Below are positions 54,555 through 63,643 of a DNA stretch of 64,000 bases, piece by piece (the stretch's first letter is position 1; each line of letters starts with the position of its first letter). The stretch comes from Achromobacter mucicolens (GTDB taxonomy: Bacteria; Pseudomonadota; Gammaproteobacteria; Burkholderiales; Burkholderiaceae_B), in contig NZ_CADIJP010000011.1 in the NCBI RefSeq assembly GCF_902859725.1, positions 62,001-126,000 of the forward strand, read 5' to 3'. Made by a program: the position numbers and the translations under genes. Under the pieces are notes generated by a model, which was not told where the DNA came from, did not search any database, and worked only from the letters and a program-made list of their open reading frames with translations.

Positions 54555-55511
54555 ATGAGCGAAAAATCCCTCGAAAGTCCGCGTGAATTATGCGAACGCC
54601 TGCAGGAACGATTGTCGGCCGAACGGGCCCGGCTGGCGCAATGGCAGTCGATCGAGGCCGATTACCACCACAAATACACCGAGACGCTGCGGCCGCTCGA
54701 AGATAAGCTCAACCAGCTGCGCTACAAGCTGGTGCTGTGCTTTGACCACGCCTACAAGGAAATGGGTCTGTCCAAGGCCGAACGCGAGTTCGTGTCCGAA
54801 CTGGTCACGGAGTTCTCGGAAGAACTGCTGGTGCTGTCGGCCAAGTCGGCGCTACCGGCCGGTTGCGACACCGCAAGGCTCAAGACGCTCTACAAGAAGC
54901 ACCGCGGGGCCGATTACGACGCCAATCTTGCCGAGCTGACCGAAAGCGCGCGGCAAGAGCTGGCCGATGCGCTGGACCTGGATGTTGCCGACCTGGACTC
55001 GATGTCGCCCATGCAGTTGCTGCAGGTCATCCAGGATCAGTACGACGACGAAGACGCGGAAGAGCTGCTGGAATACGCTCGCGTGGTCCGCATGCCGACC
55101 GTAACGAACGCCGTCGCCTGGGACGCATTGCAAGCGGCCGAGCGGGAGCGGCTGGCCCAGGCCGCCCAGGATCCCAACCTGCGCGCCTCAGTGCAGGCCG
55201 CCGCCGACATCCCCGACGATCAGCTGGAAGCGGCCAATGCGGTGCTGGCCGCTCAGCTCGACGAGATCCTTACCCAGGTTCAGTTTGCCGAGGAAAGCTT
55301 CACGCTGCGCTATGAGCTGGACCCGTTCGCCACCTTCGATCCGGAAACGGTGATGCAAGAGCTGGATGACGACATCAAGGACATCCAGGAGTACATCCAG
55401 GAACTTGAACACGAAGTCATGCAGTTCTCGGACGAATCGCTGCTCAAGGCTTGGCTCAAGGCCATGCGGCGTGAAGTTGCCGCGATGGAGCGGCGCGAAG
55501 GCCGGTCCTGA
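54555..55511 (+). CDS. Coiled-coil protein of unknown function
   Basis: A 318-residue acidic, almost wholly helical protein. The N-terminal part (CERLQERLSAERARLAQWQSIEADYHHKYTETLRPLEDKLNQLRYKLV, about residues 10-60) reads as a coiled coil; LDSMSPMQLLQVIQDQYDDEDAEELLEYA and the final DDDIKDIQEYIQELEHEVMQFSDESLLKAWLKAMRREVAAMERRE are further helices. Some related proteins are annotated as DnaJ-like in other genomes, but no J-domain HPD motif is present, so I do not use that name. No signal peptide. Start chosen because ACAGGAGTGG precedes it. Convergent with nnrS, 4 bases apart. Confidence 0.75.
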   Translation: MSEKSLESPRELCERLQERLSAERARLAQWQSIEADYHHKYTETLRPLEDKLNQLRYKLVLCFDHAYKEMGLSKAEREFVSELVTEFSEELLVLSAKSALPAGCDTARLKTLYKKHRGADYDANLAELTESARQELADALDLDVADLDSMSPMQLLQVIQDQYDDEDAEELLEYARVVRMPTVTNAVAWDALQAAERERLAQAAQDPNLRASVQAAADIPDDQLEAANAVLAAQLDEILTQVQFAEESFTLRYELDPFATFDPETVMQELDDDIKDIQEYIQELEHEVMQFSDESLLKAWLKAMRREVAAMERREGRS

Positions 55512-55515
55512 AGCC

Positions 55516-56766
55516 TCAACCCTTGGGCCGCGACACCGGCATCACCCGCATGACGGGCGCCGCCTGCTTGGCCGCCGCGTCCGCGCGCGGGCGGATCATC
55601 ATGGGGAAGAACCGCCACAGGTACAGTCCCAGCGCCAGCGCCCACGCGCTGGCCGACGCATGCAGCAGACCCAGCGTTGCAGCGGTCGGTAGCAGGGCCG
55701 CCAACCGCAGCAACGCCGCCAGGATCATCAGCGCGTAGCTCAGGACCATGCTGCGGTCCGTGTGCAGAGGACGGCCCAGATGGCCGAGTGCGGTGCGGGT
55801 CACCATGCCCAGGATCAATACCGAGAATCCGGCCACGCCGATGACGTGCGCGGGCCAAGCCTGCCGGACCACAATGCCCGCCAGTTGCGCCGCGCCCACC
55901 AGCAGGCCGATCCCCAGACCCAGATACCCCGCATAGAGAATCCACAGGAGCGGCACGCGCCGCACGGCCCACGGCTTCCAGGACACCCACTGCACCAGCG
56001 CAATCGCGCCGCTTGCCGCAAGCGCCAGCGCGGCAGCCTGCTGCACGTCGGCCAGCAGGCAGGCGATGGCGACGATGCCAAAGCCAAGCTGCCAATGACC
56101 GCTCTTGGTATGGGGAGGAATGTCCAGGCCCGCAACTGCGCGCTTGGCGAAGAAGGGCATGACCCGCCGGGCGATCAGCAAGGTCAGCACGGCCATCGAC
56201 AGCAGCCCGGCATTGAAATAGCGCATCAGCGTCACGTAGTCGCCCTGGACCGTCGCCCACAGGTACAGCCCGTTGGTTGCGCCCAGCGCCAGCAGAAGGA
56301 ACGGGACGCCATAGTTGCGCTGGTTCCGGGTGACCACGACGGCGCGTCCCAGTGCCCCGGCCGCCCACAGGAAAAACAGCAAGTCCGCCGCCGCCGCGAC
56401 GGCGAAGGCAGTGCGCCCGGGGACCAGATACCCCACGCGCGCCGCGATCCACAGCCCGCACAGCGCGGCAAGCGGATTGCCTTTCAGGGGATTCTTGCCC
56501 GTCCAGTTGGCGCCCGCCGTCAGCAGGAAGCCCACCGCAATCGTGGCTACGAAGCCCCACAGCATTTCATGCGCATGCCAGAACATGCCGTTCAGCACGC
56601 CAGTCAGCCGCGCGGGTGCGTGCACCCATAGCAACACCGAAAAAAGCGCCCAGAAGCAGCCCGCCAGATACAGCGGGCGGAAACCCATTTCAGTGAACGC
56701 GCCCCACTCGGGCGGGGCGGGGCGTGGCTTCTTTGCGGGTTCGTCGATGGAAAGCAGGGTGGTCAT
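55516..56766 (-). CDS. nnrS: NnrS family heme/copper membrane protein
   Basis: A 416-residue inner-membrane protein with about twelve hydrophobic segments. NnrS marks: AFTEMGFRPLYLAGCFWALFSVLLW, GVLNGMFWHAHEMLWGFVATIAVGFLLTAGANWTGKNPLKG, FNAGLLSMAVLTLLIARRVMPFFAKRAV and LGMVTRTALGHLGRP with several His residues that can bind heme and copper. NnrS relieves nitrosative stress during denitrification. It is divergent from narK1, and an NsrR-type box stands 46 bases before its start. Confidence 0.92.
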   Translation of the reverse strand: MTTLLSIDEPAKKPRPAPPEWGAFTEMGFRPLYLAGCFWALFSVLLWVHAPARLTGVLNGMFWHAHEMLWGFVATIAVGFLLTAGANWTGKNPLKGNPLAALCGLWIAARVGYLVPGRTAFAVAAAADLLFFLWAAGALGRAVVVTRNQRNYGVPFLLLALGATNGLYLWATVQGDYVTLMRYFNAGLLSMAVLTLLIARRVMPFFAKRAVAGLDIPPHTKSGHWQLGFGIVAIACLLADVQQAAALALAASGAIALVQWVSWKPWAVRRVPLLWILYAGYLGLGIGLLVGAAQLAGIVVRQAWPAHVIGVAGFSVLILGMVTRTALGHLGRPLHTDRSMVLSYALMILAALLRLAALLPTAATLGLLHASASAWALALGLYLWRFFPMMIRPRADAAAKQAAPVMRVMPVSRPKG

Positions 56767-56811
56767 GGTGTGGCCCGTGCGCGCGGGGCGCGCGCCGTTG
56801 CGGTTTTGAAC

Positions 56812-56828
56812 GTGTATTTGAAATACAT
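56812..56828 (-). promoter_or_regulatory. NsrR-type box upstream of nnrS
   Basis: GTGTATTTGAAATACAT agrees with ATGYATTTNAAATRCAT, the betaproteobacterial NsrR consensus as I recall it, in all but the first base. NsrR is a nitric-oxide-sensing repressor, and nnrS is a common target in betaproteobacteria. Confidence 0.72.
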
Positions 56829-56864
56829 ATTACATCTGGCCGCATCGCGACGCGATCCGGGCAC

Positions 56865-56878
56865 TTGATCCAGCGCAA
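56865..56878. promoter_or_regulatory. Possible FNR/ANR-type site before narK1
   Basis: TTGATCCAGCGCAA has a perfect left arm and a right arm with one or two changes from TTGAT-N4-ATCAA. It lies about 130 bases before the narK1 start, suitable for anaerobic activation of the nar genes. Tentative. Confidence 0.4.
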
Positions 56879-57008
56879 GGCTGTCCGGAACACCCGCATG
56901 ACTAGGCACTTCGGAAATAGCCCTTTGGTCGGCTGGGGAATGGTTGCAACAGGGAGGGCTGCTTAGGCTACCGACATACGTATTTGTCAGCAAAAAGCGA
57001 GACTAACC

Positions 57009-58268
57009 ATGGCAGCACATCAATCCTCGGCCGGTGCGCCGATGCGGGTCCTGATATCCAGCACGTTTGCCTTCACCATCTGTTTTGCGGTGTGGATGAT
57101 CTTTGCCGTGCTGGGGATTCCAATAAAGGCGCAGCTCGGCCTGTCCGAAACGCAATTCGGCCTGCTGGCCGCCATGCCGGTCCTGACCGGCTCCCTCGTG
57201 CGCGTGCCGCTCGGCATCTGGACCGATCGCTACGGCGGCCGTCCCGTGTTCTTCGTGCTGATGCTGCTGGCGGTGGTGCCGATCTGGCTGCTGTCATACG
57301 CCACGGAATATTGGCAGTTCCTGGTGCTGGCGCTGTTCGTCGGCCTGACCGGCGGCTCGTTCTCCGTGGGCACGCCCTATGTGGCCCGCTGGTTCCCGCG
57401 CAACAAGCAAGGCCTGGCCATGGGCGTCTTCGGCGCCGGCAACTCGGGCTCGGCCATCACCAAGTTCGTGGCCCCCGCGCTCATCGCGGCTGCCGGCGGC
57501 GCCTGGGTCATCGTGCCGCAGGTCTACGCCGTGGCGCTGCTGGTCACCGCCATCCTGTTCTGGATGTTCTCGTCGTCCGATCCGTCTCACCGCGTCGCGG
57601 GCGGCGCCTCGTTGTCGGCCCAGTTCGCCATGCTGAAGGATCCGCGTGTGTGGCGCTACTGCCAGTATTACTCGGTCGTGTTCGGCGGCTATGTGGCGCT
57701 GGCCCTGTGGATGACCAAGTACTACATCGGCGAATACGGCTTCGACATGAAGCTGGCCGCGCTGCTGGCCGCGTGCTTCTCGTTGCCCGGCGGCGTGCTG
57801 CGCGCCGTCGGCGGCTGGATCTCCGACCGCTACGGCGCCTACAAGACCACGTGGTGGGTGATGTGGGTGTGCTGGGTTGCGTTCTTCCTCCTGAGCTATC
57901 CGCAAACCGAATTCACCGTCATGACCGCCGGCGGCCCGCGTTCCTTCGGCATCGCGCTCGGCCCGGTCACCTTCACCATCCTGCTGTTCGTCGTCGGCAT
58001 CGCCATGGCGATCGGCAAGGCCTCGGTCTTCAAGTTCATCTCCGATGAATTCAGCGACAACATCGGCGCCGTGTCCGGCATCGTCGGACTGGCTGGCGGC
58101 CTGGGCGGCTTCGTGCTTCCCATCATGTTCGGCGTCCTGCTCGACCTGACCGGCATCCGCTCCAGCGCGTTCATGCTGCTGTACGGCACGGTCTGCGTCT
58201 CGCTGATCTTCATGCACTTCAGTTTCCGGCCCGAAAGCGCGGCCATCGCCCGGCAGCAAGCCGCCTGA
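57009..58268 (+). CDS. narK1: Nitrate/nitrite MFS transporter, NarK1 type
   Basis: A 419-residue MFS protein with twelve hydrophobic segments. Nitrate-porter marks: VRVPLGIWTDRYGGRPVFF with the conserved Arg, GLTGGSFSVGTPYVARWFPRNKQGLAMGVFGAGNSGSAITKF (nitrate signature 1) and GIVGLAGGLGGFVLPIMFGVLLD (signature 2). NarK1-type proteins are thought to be proton/nitrate symporters that start nitrate uptake. Followed by narK2 after 26 bases, then narG; the whole unit is narK1K2GH. The start is preceded by a weak purine stretch (AAAAAGCGAGACTAACC). Confidence 0.92.
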   Translation: MAAHQSSAGAPMRVLISSTFAFTICFAVWMIFAVLGIPIKAQLGLSETQFGLLAAMPVLTGSLVRVPLGIWTDRYGGRPVFFVLMLLAVVPIWLLSYATEYWQFLVLALFVGLTGGSFSVGTPYVARWFPRNKQGLAMGVFGAGNSGSAITKFVAPALIAAAGGAWVIVPQVYAVALLVTAILFWMFSSSDPSHRVAGGASLSAQFAMLKDPRVWRYCQYYSVVFGGYVALALWMTKYYIGEYGFDMKLAALLAACFSLPGGVLRAVGGWISDRYGAYKTTWWVMWVCWVAFFLLSYPQTEFTVMTAGGPRSFGIALGPVTFTILLFVVGIAMAIGKASVFKFISDEFSDNIGAVSGIVGLAGGLGGFVLPIMFGVLLDLTGIRSSAFMLLYGTVCVSLIFMHFSFRPESAAIARQQAA

Positions 58269-58294
58269 CCCACCCACCATCCTGAGAGAACCTC

Positions 58295-59680
58295 ATGTCC
58301 ACTCAAGTCCTTGCGCGCTGGGAGCCGGATAATCCCGGTTTCTGGAAACAGACGGGCGCGCGCGTCGCCAACCGCAATCTGTGGATCTCGATCCCGGCGC
58401 TGATGCTGGCGTTCAGCATCTGGATGCTCTGGAGCGTGGTCGTCGTCAACCTTGACCGCGCCGGCTTCATGCTGTCCAAGAACCAGCTCTTCTGGCTGAC
58501 GGCGCTGCCCGCGCTGTCGGGCGCGACGCTGCGCATCTTCTACTCGTTCCTAGTGCCCGTGTTCGGCGGGCGCAAATGGACGGCCATCTCCACTGCCTCG
58601 CTGCTGATTCCGGCGCTGGGCATGGGTTTCGCGCTGCGCGATCCCACCACCTCGTTTCCGACCCTTCTGGTGCTGGCGCTGCTGTGCGGCCTGGGCGGCG
58701 GCAACTTCAGCTCCAGCATGGCCAACATCAGCTTTTTCTTTCCCAAGGAAAAGAAGGGGCTGGCAACGGGCCTGAACGCCGGCATCGGCAACCTGGGCGT
58801 GTCGTTGGTGCAGTTCGTCGTGCCCGTCGTCATCACCATGGGCGTCTTCGGCGTTGCCGGCGGCGAGCCGCAGGTCATCAACGCCAATGGCGCGCAGCAA
58901 AATCTGTGGCTGCAGAACGCGGGCTTCATCTGGGTGATCCCCATCGCGCTGGCGTCCATCGCCGCGTGGTTCGGCATGAACGACATCGCCGATGCGCGCG
59001 CCTCGTTCGCCGACCAGGCCGTCATCTTCAAGCGCAAGCACAACTGGCTGATGTGCTGGCTTTACGTGGGCACGTTCGGGTCGTTCATCGGCTTCTCGGC
59101 GGGCTTCGCAATGCTGACCAAGACGCTGTTTCCCACCGTCAACCCCATGGCATACGCCTTTCTGGGACCGCTGGTCGGATCGCTGACGCGTCCCGTGGGC
59201 GGCTGGATCTCCGACAAGCTGGGCGGCGCCCGGGTCACGCTCTTCACCTTCGCGGCCATGATCGCCGCGGTGGCCGGCGTCGTGACGTTCCTGCCGGGTG
59301 AGGGCCGCCTGGGCGATTTCAACGGCTTTTTGGCCATGTTCATCGTGCTTTTCGCGCTGACCGGCCTGGGCAACGGTTCCACGTTCCGCATGATTCCGGT
59401 GATCTTCCTGCGCGAACGCACGCAGGCGGCGCAGGGCAAGGGTCCGGCCGCGCAGAAGCAGGCCATGTCGGAGGCGGCCAAGGAATCGGCCGCGGTGCTG
59501 GGCTTTTCCGGCGCCATCGGGGCCTACGGCGGTTTTTTCATCCCGCGCAGCTTCGGCACGTCGCTCGAAATGACGGGCAGCGTCCAGACCGCGCTGTTCT
59601 GCTTCATCGCCTTCTATGCCACCTGCATGCTGATCACGTGGTGGTACTACGCACGCCGCAACGCGCCCATTCCCTGCTAA
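58295..59680 (+). CDS. narK2: Nitrate/nitrite MFS antiporter, NarK2 type
   Basis: A 461-residue MFS protein. An N-terminal WEPDNPGFWKQTGARVANRNLWISIPALMLAFSIWMLWS is typical of the NarK2/NarU group. Signatures: LPALSGATLRIFYSFLVPVFGGRKWTAIS with the substrate Arg, GLGGGNFSSSMANISFFFPKEKKGLATGLNAGIGNLGVS, and GFSGAIGAYGGFFIPRSFG. NarK2-type proteins exchange nitrate for nitrite and so feed the cytoplasmic active site of NarG while exporting its product. TGAGAGAAC before the ATG. A strong hairpin follows the stop. Confidence 0.93.
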   Translation: MSTQVLARWEPDNPGFWKQTGARVANRNLWISIPALMLAFSIWMLWSVVVVNLDRAGFMLSKNQLFWLTALPALSGATLRIFYSFLVPVFGGRKWTAISTASLLIPALGMGFALRDPTTSFPTLLVLALLCGLGGGNFSSSMANISFFFPKEKKGLATGLNAGIGNLGVSLVQFVVPVVITMGVFGVAGGEPQVINANGAQQNLWLQNAGFIWVIPIALASIAAWFGMNDIADARASFADQAVIFKRKHNWLMCWLYVGTFGSFIGFSAGFAMLTKTLFPTVNPMAYAFLGPLVGSLTRPVGGWISDKLGGARVTLFTFAAMIAAVAGVVTFLPGEGRLGDFNGFLAMFIVLFALTGLGNGSTFRMIPVIFLRERTQAAQGKGPAAQKQAMSEAAKESAAVLGFSGAIGAYGGFFIPRSFGTSLEMTGSVQTALFCFIAFYATCMLITWWYYARRNAPIPC

Positions 59681-59689
59681 GGAGCGTTC

Positions 59690-59732
59690 GCCGGGGCCCG
59701 GCTGCGCACTCATTGCGTGGCCGGGCCCCGGC
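59690..59732 (+). other. Strong hairpin behind narK2
   Basis: GCCGGGGCCCGGC (59690-59702) and GCCGGGCCCCGGC (59720-59732) are perfect 13-bp arms around a 17-base loop that can itself pair CGCA with TGCG. There is no T-run, so it is not a classical terminator; it may stabilise the narK mRNA or separate narK from narG expression. Confidence 0.65.
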
Positions 59733-59747
59733 GGCCTTGCGCGGCAC

Positions 59748-59789
59748 GACTAGTTCGGCCTACCCGGGTAACTAGTCACTCTGCCGAAC
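59748..59789 (+). promoter_or_regulatory. Alternative inverted repeats in the narG leader
   Basis: GACTAGTT (59748-59755) pairs with AACTAGTC (59770-59777); GTTCGGC (59753-59759) pairs with GCCGAAC (59783-59789). The two stems share bases 59753-59755 and therefore exclude each other if in RNA; as DNA the first dyad has centres 22 bases apart, suitable for a regulator. A further palindrome, CGCCGGCC-A-GGCCGGCG (59867-59883), stands directly before the narG ribosome-binding site. Confidence 0.5.
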
Positions 59790-59899
59790 CCGGGTTGTGC
59801 CACCGGCGAATGGTCGGCCAGACAGCCCAGCCCTAAAGTTGTTTCATCAGCATTGATCGCAGTACGCGCCGGCCAGGCCGGCGTTCTTGGAGAAACACA

Positions 59900-62800
59900 A
59901 TGAGTCATTTTCTGGACCGGTTGAAGTTCATGTCGCGGGTGAAGTCCACCTTCGCGAACGGTCACGGCGAAACCGTCAACGAGGACCGCAAGTGGGAGAA
60001 CGCCTACCGCGCCCGCTGGCAGCACGACAAGGTGGTGCGTTCCACCCACGGCGTGAACTGCACCGGCTCCTGCTCCTGGAAGGTGTATGTCAAGAACGGC
60101 CTGATCACCTGGGAAACCCAGCAAACCGACTACCCCCGCACCCGTCCCGACCTGCCCAACCACGAGCCGCGCGGCTGTCCTCGTGGCGCGTCGTACAGCT
60201 GGTATGTGTATTCGGCGCAGCGCGTGAAGTACCCCATGATCCGCGGCCGCCTGATCGAAATGTGGCGCGAAGCCCGCAAGACGATGGACCCGATCGCGGC
60301 CTGGGAATGGATCAGCCAGGATCCCAAGCGCGCCAAGCGCTACAAGTCGGTGCGCGGCCTGGGCGGCTTCGTCCGCGCCGATTGGGACACCGCCACGGAA
60401 ATCATTGCTGCGGCCAACGCGCTCACCATCAAGAAGTACGGCCCGGACCGCGTGATCGGGTTCTCGCCGATTCCCGCCATGTCGATGGTCAGCTACGCCG
60501 CCGGCGCCCGCTACCTTAGCCTTTTGGGCGGCGCCTGCCTCAGCTTCTACGACTGGTACTGCGATCTTCCCCCCGCCAGCCCCCAGATCTGGGGCGAACA
60601 GACCGACGTGCCCGAATCGGCCGACTGGTACAACTCCACCTACCTGATGGTCTGGGGCTCGAACGTCCCGCAGACCCGCACCCCGGACGCGCACTTCTAC
60701 ACCGAAGTCCGCTACAAGGGAACCAAGACCGTGGCCGTGTCCAGCGACTTCGGCGAAATGGTCAAGTTCGGCGACATCTGGCTGGCGCCCAAGCAGGGCA
60801 CCGACGCCGCGCTCGCCATGGCCATGGGCCACGTCATCCTCAAGGAATTCCACCTGTCGGGCAAGTCGGCCTACTTCACGGACTACGTGCGCCGCTACAC
60901 CGACATGCCGATGCTGGTGCAGCTCAAGGAACGCGACGGCTTCTACGCCCCTGACCACTTCCTGCGCGCCTCGCAGCTGGACAACGCGCTTGGCGAACAG
61001 AACAACCCCGACTGGAAGACGCTGGTGCTGGACGAGTCCACCGGCGATCTGGTGGCGCCCAACGGCAGCATCGGCTTTCGCTGGGGCGAGGGCGCCGTCA
61101 ACGGCGGCGAAAAGGTCGGCCGCTGGAACCTGGAATCCAAGGATGGCGGCTCGGGCCGCGAAATCCTCCCCACGCTCAGCCTTCTGGACAAGTCCGACGA
61201 AGTGGTCGGCGTGGGCTTCCCGTACTTCGGCAGCGAACACGACGAGCTGCTGGTTCGCAACGTGCCCGCCCGCCGCATCCGCCTGGCTGACGGCACCGAC
61301 GCGCTGGTAGCCACCGTGTACGACCTGCAGATGGCCAACTACGGCCTGGATCGCGGCCTGGGCGGCGGCAACGTCGCGTCCTCGTACGATGACGACGTTC
61401 CCTATACGCCCGCCTGGCAGGAAAAGCACACCACCGTGCCGCGCGCGCAGGTCATCCAGGTGGCGCGCGAGTTCGCCCAGAATGCGCACGACACCGAAGG
61501 CAAGTCCATGGTCATCGTCGGCGCCGGCCTGAACCACTGGTACCACATGGACATGATCTACCGCGGCATCATCAACATGCTGATGATGTGCGGTTGCGTC
61601 GGCAAGAGCGGCGGCGGCTGGGCGCACTACGTGGGCCAGGAAAAGCTGCGCCCGCAGTTCGGCTGGGCCCCGCTGGCGTTTGCCGCCGACTGGGTGCGCC
61701 CGCCGCGCCAGATGAACGGCACCTCATTCTTCTACGCGCACACCAGCCAATGGCGCCACGAAAAGCTGAACGTGCAGGAAGTGCTCGGCCCCACCGCCGA
61801 CCGCGCCAAGTACAGCGAACTCAGCATGATCGACCTGAACGCCCGCGCCGAGCGCATGGGCTGGCTGCCGTCGGCGCCGCAGCTGCGCACCAATCCACTG
61901 GACGTCGTGGCGCAGGCCGACAGCCTGGGCAAGGATCCCGTCGCGCACGCCGTCGAACAGATGAAGTCGGGCGAGCTGCGCATGTCCTGCGAAAACCCGG
62001 ACGATCCCGCCAACTTCCCGCGCAACATGTTCGTGTGGCGCTCCAACATTCTGGGCTCCAGCGGCAAGGGTCACGAGTACTTCCTGAAGTACCTGTTGGG
62101 CACCCAGAACGCCGTGTTCGGCGATGAGGCCGACGCCATCAAGCCGTCCGAAGTCACCTTTGAGGACGACGCGGCCGAAGGCAAGCTGGACCTCCTGACC
62201 GTGCTGGACTTCCGCATGAGCACCACGTGCCTTTACGGCGACATCGTGCTGCCGACGGCCACCTGGTACGAAAAGGACGACCTCAACACGTCCGACATGC
62301 ACCCCTTCATCCATCCGCTCAGCGAAGCCGTGCAGCCGCTCTGGGAAAGCAAGACTGACTGGGAAATCTACAAGCTGCTGGCCAAGAAATTCAGCGAAAT
62401 CGGTGGTCCCTACTTGGGCAAGCGCCGCGACCTGGTGCTGACCCCGCTGATGCACGACACCCCGGGAGAACTGGGCCAGGCCTTCGAACCCAAGGACTGG
62501 AAGCTCGGCGAATGCGACCTGATTCCGGGCAAGACGGCCCCGTCCATGACGGTGGTCGAACGTGACTACAACGACATCTACCGCAAGTTCACGTCGGTGG
62601 GTCCGTTGCTGGACAAGCTGGGCAACGGCGGCAAGGGCATCAACTGGAACACCCAGCACGAGGTCCACGAGCTGGCCGGCATCAACGAGAGCGTCACGGA
62701 ATCCGGCGTCAGCCAGGGCCGTCCGCGCCTGGATACGGCGATCGACGCGGCCGAGATGATCCTGACCTTCGCACCTGAGACCAACGGCCATGTGTCGGTC

Positions 62801-63643
62801 AAGGCTTGGGAAGCGCTGGGCAAGATCACCGGACGCGACCACACGCACCTGGCGGTCGGACGCGAGCACGACAAGATCCGCTTCCGCGACATCCAGGCGC
62901 AGCCGCGCAAGATCATTTCGGCGCCCACCTGGTCCGGTCTGGAAAGCGAAGAGGTCAGCTACAACGCCGGCTACACCAACGTCCATGAACTGATCCCATG
63001 GCGCACCCTGACCGGCCGCCAGCAGTTCTACCAGGATCACCGCTGGATGCTGGACTTTGGCGAGGGCTCGTGCGTGTACAAGCCCGCCATCGACACCAAG
63101 ACGGTTGCGCCCATGCTGGGCAAATACCCGAACGGCGAAAAGGAGCTGGTCCTGAACTGGATCACGCCGCACCAGAAGTGGGGCATCCACAGCACGTACT
63201 CGGACAACCTGCGCATGCTGACCTTGAGCCGCGGCGGCCCCCACGTGTGGGTGTCCGAAGCCGAGGCCAAGCAGGCCGGACTGGTCGACAACGACTGGGT
63301 GGAAGTGTTCAACGTGAACGGCACGCTGACCGCCCGGGTGGTCGTGAGCCAGCGCGTTCCGGTCGGCATGTGCCTGATGTACCACGCACAGGAAAAGATC
63401 GTGAACGTGCCGGGCGCTGAAACCAGCGGCAAGCGCGGCGGCATCCATAACTCGGTCACGCGCACGGTGCTCAAGCCCACGCACATGATCGGCGGATACG
63501 CGCAGCAGGCCTACGGTTTCAACTACTACGGCACCGTGGGCGCCAACCGCGACGAGTTCGTGGTCGTGCGCAAGATGAAGAAGGTGGACTGGCTGGAAGG
63601 CCCGCTCGTCGAAGAACTGCAACAAGAAGAGAAGCAATCATGA
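59900..63643 (+). CDS. narG: Respiratory nitrate reductase alpha subunit
   Basis: A 1247-residue molybdoenzyme that reduces nitrate to nitrite on the cytoplasmic side of the inner membrane, bound through NarI. The N-terminal iron-sulphur site is HGVNCTGSC (His plus two Cys) with a further Cys in EPRGCPRGASYSW. The Asp ligand region for molybdenum is GGACLSFYDWYCDLPPASPQIWGEQTDVPES. Molybdopterin-dinucleotide-binding parts follow, and the C-terminal domain has YHAQEKIVNVPG and THMIGGYAQQAYGFNYYGTVGANRDEFVVVRK. Length equals the family. Start ATG has TTGGAGAAACACA before it. It overlaps narH by four bases (ATGA). Confidence 0.97.
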   Translation: MSHFLDRLKFMSRVKSTFANGHGETVNEDRKWENAYRARWQHDKVVRSTHGVNCTGSCSWKVYVKNGLITWETQQTDYPRTRPDLPNHEPRGCPRGASYSWYVYSAQRVKYPMIRGRLIEMWREARKTMDPIAAWEWISQDPKRAKRYKSVRGLGGFVRADWDTATEIIAAANALTIKKYGPDRVIGFSPIPAMSMVSYAAGARYLSLLGGACLSFYDWYCDLPPASPQIWGEQTDVPESADWYNSTYLMVWGSNVPQTRTPDAHFYTEVRYKGTKTVAVSSDFGEMVKFGDIWLAPKQGTDAALAMAMGHVILKEFHLSGKSAYFTDYVRRYTDMPMLVQLKERDGFYAPDHFLRASQLDNALGEQNNPDWKTLVLDESTGDLVAPNGSIGFRWGEGAVNGGEKVGRWNLESKDGGSGREILPTLSLLDKSDEVVGVGFPYFGSEHDELLVRNVPARRIRLADGTDALVATVYDLQMANYGLDRGLGGGNVASSYDDDVPYTPAWQEKHTTVPRAQVIQVAREFAQNAHDTEGKSMVIVGAGLNHWYHMDMIYRGIINMLMMCGCVGKSGGGWAHYVGQEKLRPQFGWAPLAFAADWVRPPRQMNGTSFFYAHTSQWRHEKLNVQEVLGPTADRAKYSELSMIDLNARAERMGWLPSAPQLRTNPLDVVAQADSLGKDPVAHAVEQMKSGELRMSCENPDDPANFPRNMFVWRSNILGSSGKGHEYFLKYLLGTQNAVFGDEADAIKPSEVTFEDDAAEGKLDLLTVLDFRMSTTCLYGDIVLPTATWYEKDDLNTSDMHPFIHPLSEAVQPLWESKTDWEIYKLLAKKFSEIGGPYLGKRRDLVLTPLMHDTPGELGQAFEPKDWKLGECDLIPGKTAPSMTVVERDYNDIYRKFTSVGPLLDKLGNGGKGINWNTQHEVHELAGINESVTESGVSQGRPRLDTAIDAAEMILTFAPETNGHVSVKAWEALGKITGRDHTHLAVGREHDKIRFRDIQAQPRKIISAPTWSGLESEEVSYNAGYTNVHELIPWRTLTGRQQFYQDHRWMLDFGEGSCVYKPAIDTKTVAPMLGKYPNGEKELVLNWITPHQKWGIHSTYSDNLRMLTLSRGGPHVWVSEAEAKQAGLVDNDWVEVFNVNGTLTARVVVSQRVPVGMCLMYHAQEKIVNVPGAETSGKRGGIHNSVTRTVLKPTHMIGGYAQQAYGFNYYGTVGANRDEFVVVRKMKKVDWLEGPLVEELQQEEKQS

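Noticed and set aside
59750-63637. Two long minus-strand frames opposite narG
   Set aside because: narG is complete on the plus strand; the frames have the composition of antisense shadows.
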